The notes under the pieces are model-generated. The model had not been told where the DNA came from. It did not search any database and saw only the letters and a program-made list of their open reading frames with translations. The position numbers and the translations under genes were made by a program. A stretch of DNA of 64,000 nt from the NCBI GenBank assembly GCA_026415715.1, contig JAOAGO010000006.1:28789-92788 (forward strand), written 5' to 3'. This DNA is from Chitinophagaceae bacterium (lineage in GTDB: Bacteria; Bacteroidota; Bacteroidia; Chitinophagales; Chitinophagaceae). Below are positions 60,471-64,000 of this stretch, piece by piece (the stretch's first letter is position 1; each line of letters begins with the position of its first letter).

Positions 60471-60547
60471 ACTTTTTGCGGTATGCGGCTTTTCAATTAG
60501 CTTCGCAACTTCATTTTCAGGCAATCATTCTAACATACTTTTAATTC

Positions 60548-61957
60548 TTGGTCATGGCATACGATATCGTAGTTTTAGGCAGCGGCCCCGGCGGATATGT
60601 TGCCGCCATCAGAGCATCTCAACTGGGTTATAAAACAGCCGTCGTTGAAAAGGAAAGCCTTGGAGGGATTTGTCTTAACTGGGGCTGTATCCCCACTAAA
60701 GCATTGCTGAAAAGCGCTCAGGTTTATGAGTACATAAAACATGCTAAAGATTTCGGGCTGGAAGCTACCGGCAAGCCCGACTTCAGCGCCGTCATCAAAA
60801 GAAGCCGGGGGGTGGCGGATAAAATGAGTAAGGGTGTTCAATACCTGATGAAGAAAAACAAGATTGATGTTATTTACGGATTTGGAAAGATTGCCGGCAA
60901 AGGAAAACTGGAGGTGGTCTCGGCCGACGGAAAAACACAAACCGTGGAAGCCCGGCATATTATCATTGCCACCGGCGGCAGAAGCCGTGAATTGCCGCAT
61001 TTAAAAATTGACGGAAAAAAAATTATCGGTTACCGCGAAGCCATGACGCTGCCGGCACAGCCGAAAAGCATGATTATCGTAGGCAGCGGCGCCATAGGTG
61101 TGGAATTTGCCTACTTCTACAACAGCATGGGCACCAAAGTTACTATCGTGGAATTTATGCCCCGCATCGTGCCGGTTGAAGACGAAGACATTTCTAAAGA
61201 ACTGGAAAAGCAATACCGTAAGTATGGCATAGAGATTCTCACCTCAAGCGAAGTAACGGCCGCCGATATTTCCGGACCCGGGGTGAAAGCCACCGTAAAA
61301 ACGCCCACAGGCGAAATAACCCTTGAAGCCGATATATTGCTCAGCGCAGTGGGAATAACGGCCAATATTGAGGGCATCGGATTGGAAAATCTCGGCATAA
61401 AAACCGATAAAGGAAAAATTGTTACGGATAAATACGGACAAACCAATGTAGCCGGCATTTATGCCATAGGAGATTGTACGCCCGGACAGGCCCTGGCCCA
61501 TGTGGCCAGCCGCGAGGGCATTGTATGCGTAGAAGCCATTGCTTATGCCGAGCATAAATATCACCATCAGCCACAGCCTATTGACTATAATAATATTCCG
61601 GCTTGTACCTATTGTATTCCCGAAATTGCTTCGGTGGGCTATACCGAACAGCAAGCCAAAGAAGCCGGCTTTGAAGTGAAAGTAGGTAAGTTTCCGCTCA
61701 GCGCCAGCGGAAAAGCCAGCGCCGCAGGCCATCCGGAGGGCTTTATTAAAGTCATCTTCGATGCCAAATACGGCGAATGGCTTGGCACCCACATGATCGG
61801 TTACAACGTAACCGAAATGATTGCCCAATCGGTTACTGCCCGAAAACTGGAAACCACGTATCAGGAAGTGCTAAACTCCATCCACCCGCACCCCACCATC
61901 AGCGAAAGCATCAAAGATGCCATTGAGGTGGCGTACGGCGAAGCCATTCATCTGTAA
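60548..61957 (+). CDS. lpdA: Dihydrolipoyl dehydrogenase
   Basis: DIVVLGSGPGGYVAAIRASQLGYKTAVVEKESLGGICLNWGCIPTKALLKSA; AGIYAIGDCTPGQALAHVASREG. A downstream ATG at 60554 is also a plausible start. Confidence 0.96.
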   Translation: MVMAYDIVVLGSGPGGYVAAIRASQLGYKTAVVEKESLGGICLNWGCIPTKALLKSAQVYEYIKHAKDFGLEATGKPDFSAVIKRSRGVADKMSKGVQYLMKKNKIDVIYGFGKIAGKGKLEVVSADGKTQTVEARHIIIATGGRSRELPHLKIDGKKIIGYREAMTLPAQPKSMIIVGSGAIGVEFAYFYNSMGTKVTIVEFMPRIVPVEDEDISKELEKQYRKYGIEILTSSEVTAADISGPGVKATVKTPTGEITLEADILLSAVGITANIEGIGLENLGIKTDKGKIVTDKYGQTNVAGIYAIGDCTPGQALAHVASREGIVCVEAIAYAEHKYHHQPQPIDYNNIPACTYCIPEIASVGYTEQQAKEAGFEVKVGKFPLSASGKASAAGHPEGFIKVIFDAKYGEWLGTHMIGYNVTEMIAQSVTARKLETTYQEVLNSIHPHPTISESIKDAIEVAYGEAIHL

Positions 61958-62092
61958 GGAGTAAAACATTTGATTTTACAAAGGATTGGGACAGGTTTTT
62001 ATGCCGGCGTGAAACCCCGGGTAAATAACCGTTTAAAAATTTATAATTTGACAAATTGAAAATCTTCTTATTTTTACCCCAAATAACTGTTT

Positions 62093-62605
62093 ATGAAGTT
62101 GATGAAAGCGACTTTATTTTCCTTTCTTTTCATGGGAATTACACTGGCCTTTCTTTCCTGCGAACCCGATGCCGAACAAGACCGGGTGACGGATTTTGAG
62201 AAAAAAGATATTATTCTCAGCGGTGCACAACACGCTCCGGCCACCACATCTACGGCTACCGGAAAAATGAGTGTGTTTTACTCCAGAAATACAAAAATTC
62301 TGAACTATACCATTTCATGGACCGGACTGGCCGACTCGGTGCAATTTATGCATATCCATGGCCCTGCCCCTGTAGGCTATAACGCCGGAATCATTCAAAA
62401 CATAGTAGCTCCTTCCGGGGGAATTTTTCCGCAAAGAACGTCCGGACGATTCACCTTTGCCCGTACCGGTTCGCTTTCAGGCACCTTGCTGGCCGATGAA
62501 GTGGTAGTGCGGGAAAGAGATATCCTGAACGGTATGCTTTACGTGAACATCCGGACTTCCGCTTTTCCTGCCGGTGAAATCAGAGGACAAATCGTATTTC
62601 AATAA
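62093..62605 (+). CDS. CHRD domain-containing lipoprotein
   Basis: Lipoprotein signal ITLAFLSCEPD; MHIHGPAPVGYNAGII...GMLYVNIRTSAFPAGEIRGQIV. Confidence 0.85.
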   Translation: MKLMKATLFSFLFMGITLAFLSCEPDAEQDRVTDFEKKDIILSGAQHAPATTSTATGKMSVFYSRNTKILNYTISWTGLADSVQFMHIHGPAPVGYNAGIIQNIVAPSGGIFPQRTSGRFTFARTGSLSGTLLADEVVVRERDILNGMLYVNIRTSAFPAGEIRGQIVFQ

Positions 62606-62628
62606 AAATAATCAGCAGAATCATTATA

Positions 62629-62663
62629 AAAACGCTCCGCTTGCCGGGGCGTTTTCGTTTTTA
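62629..62663 (+). terminator. Rho-independent terminator after CHRD gene
   Basis: AAAACGCTCCGCTTGCCGGGGCGTTTTCGTTTTT. Confidence 0.7.
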
Positions 62664-62985
62664 AAAAATATTTTCTGCAAGTTGATTTGATTTGAAAAAT
62701 TCCTGTCTAAACTTAGGGTAACGTTATGGCTTTTCTGATATAGCGCTTTCTTTTTGATATAAATATTCTTTTAAAAAATTCATCTAAATCTCAACTTCAG
62801 CTTGAAGTTACCTTTCAACATAAATTGTTCAAAAAACTTCCCGAATCGCTTTTTTTACGACCAGATTATACACAATAATACTCATCTGCCGGCCGGCGGA
62901 CAAGTATCCGCTTTTTTTCCGTTGAAACTTTTACGGTTTTTACCGAAAAGTAATTTCGTTATTGCCCTGAGTCTCATACCGCGGC

Positions 62986-63018
62986 GGGAGACTTTGGCGG
63001 GAGCGGGTACGGGTGGGG
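62986..63018 (+). other. Putative G-quadruplex-forming tract
   Basis: GGGAGCGGGTACGGGTGGGG (62999-63018) fits G3N3G3N3G3N1G4; further GGG at 62986-62988. Confidence 0.55.
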
Positions 63019-63102
63019 AGGAGTCCCTGAAAGGAAAAAAGCCAAAAGAGCTTTTGCTTTTAAAGCAACAAAACCCGGCGATTACCAGGCTTCTTTGTAT
63101 AT

Positions 63103-63442
63103 TCAACTGTTTATTACTTCTTCATCTAATCGCTTTAACAAAACTCCCTTTTCTAAATCTCTAATTGTTAACTCACTCTCTTTGGGGTCTTTTCTCCCTG
63201 TAAAAAATCTTATAATTGCAGGTAAGATTGTGTCCCCTTCTGCTGTAAAGTATCTTTTAAGATTTAAATTAGAAATATCAACATTAAATTTTTGACTATA
63301 CTCCAAGAGAAGTTCTACAGCATCATCGCCAGTTATGCCCAAAATCTCTCTCAAGGCATGTCTCTCTTACAATTGGCTTATTGTACCTACCCATTTTTGC
63401 CTCAATCAATACAATTATATCTTTTATCAAATTGTCTTCCAT
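63103..63442 (-). pseudogene. DUF1493-like protein (possible immunity protein), apparent +1 frameshift at 63341-63344
   Basis: Frame 1 from ATG at 63442: MEDNLIKDIIVLIEAKMGRYNKPIVRETCLERD; frame 2: LGITGDDAVELLLEYSQKFNVDISNLNLKRYFTAEGD...; continuous if one base of the AAAA (+ strand) is removed. Confidence 0.6.
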
Positions 63443-63457
63443 ACTATCTTTTATATC

Positions 63458-64000
63458 TTAGAACGCAAGGCCATAGGCTGTTAATATTGCCTCTTTTTCA
63501 CTTGTAGATAATCCTTTCATATTGAATTCCGTTACTGATTTAATTATATCGTAATTTGCACCGCTTGTTTTTCCTGTAGTTACTTTCTCGTGAACCAATA
63601 CACCCACATCATACAGCACAAAAGCAACATCTACTACAGCATCTAACCAAGGACAGAAAGGACATTTTCCGTCTGGGTCTTCATACATTATTAGATTATT
63701 CCAAAACGCATTGTATGGCGTCTTATCTACCTGATTAGGATAGTCAGCTAACGAGTCAACACTCCACCACCTTCCCTACCTGCCCATCATACATCCTCGC
63801 CCCGTAATCCAACCATTCCAATCCGCTGCCGTCACTAAACGCTTTGCGTTTCTCCTCCTTGCCGTTATATTTATACTTATTCTCCGCCCCGCCAAAGGCC
63901 AACGCCTTACTGCTTATCCCCGCCATTACCAACCCACCCGCATAATAATGCGTTTCCTCCAACAATGGCCCGCGGATATGGGTAACCCCGAAATACATTC
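63458..64000 (-). pseudogene. RHS repeat-associated core domain protein C-terminus with pre-toxin segment; apparent +1 frameshift at 63772-63773; truncated by window edge
   Basis: [70 protein letters not shown] | [104 protein letters not shown]; the two parts are in different frames. Confidence 0.75.

Noticed and set aside
61244-61828. 194-aa minus-strand ORF
   Set aside because: Shadow ORF antisense to lpdA
62802-63164. 120-aa plus-strand ORF (and the 74-aa antisense ORF 62882-63106)
   Set aside because: Low-complexity translation of the G-rich tract and flanking AT-rich DNA; no domain, signal or conserved motif. Treated as non-coding.
1-64000. CRISPR arrays, tRNA/rRNA genes, riboswitches
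   Set aside because: No regularly spaced direct repeats, no tRNA-like cloverleaf seen in the intergenic regions inspected by eye, and no recognised riboswitch consensus; a tRNAscan/Infernal run would be decisive

Overview
This 64 kb window looks like a Bacteroidota chromosome, probably Chitinophagaceae-like. The evidence is TonB receptors, a SusC/SusD pair, DUF4783 and DUF4295 homologues, TAnnTTTG-type promoters and moderate GC. Most of it is ordinary chromosome: scpA (partial), mscL, gpmI, nadC, manA, yraN, xerD, ggt, ribBA, tamB-like, ppk1, rimO, ftsY, rpmB/rpmG and lpdA, plus ECF sigma/regulator modules, TonB receptors and peptidases. No CRISPR array, tRNA, rRNA, IS element or prophage was recognised. 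The regions most worth a second look are: (i) the right edge, where an Rhs/polymorphic-toxin C-terminus and a DUF1493-like putative immunity gene each carry an apparent +1 homopolymer frameshift, close to a G-quadruplex-forming tract; (ii) an ATP-grasp + YbdK/GCS2-like amidoligase pair divergent from an esterase, possibly a peptide or amide metabolite pathway; (iii) a squalene-cyclase-repeat protein without the DxDD motif, with an unlisted 53-aa membrane micro-ORF just upstream; (iv) a GC-rich, highly structured intergenic element at about 11.45-11.57 kb; (v) ECF sigma modules whose partner proteins join an anti-sigma-like N-terminus and one TM helix to outer-membrane-type domains. All family names come from reading the translations by eye. 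No database search was run.
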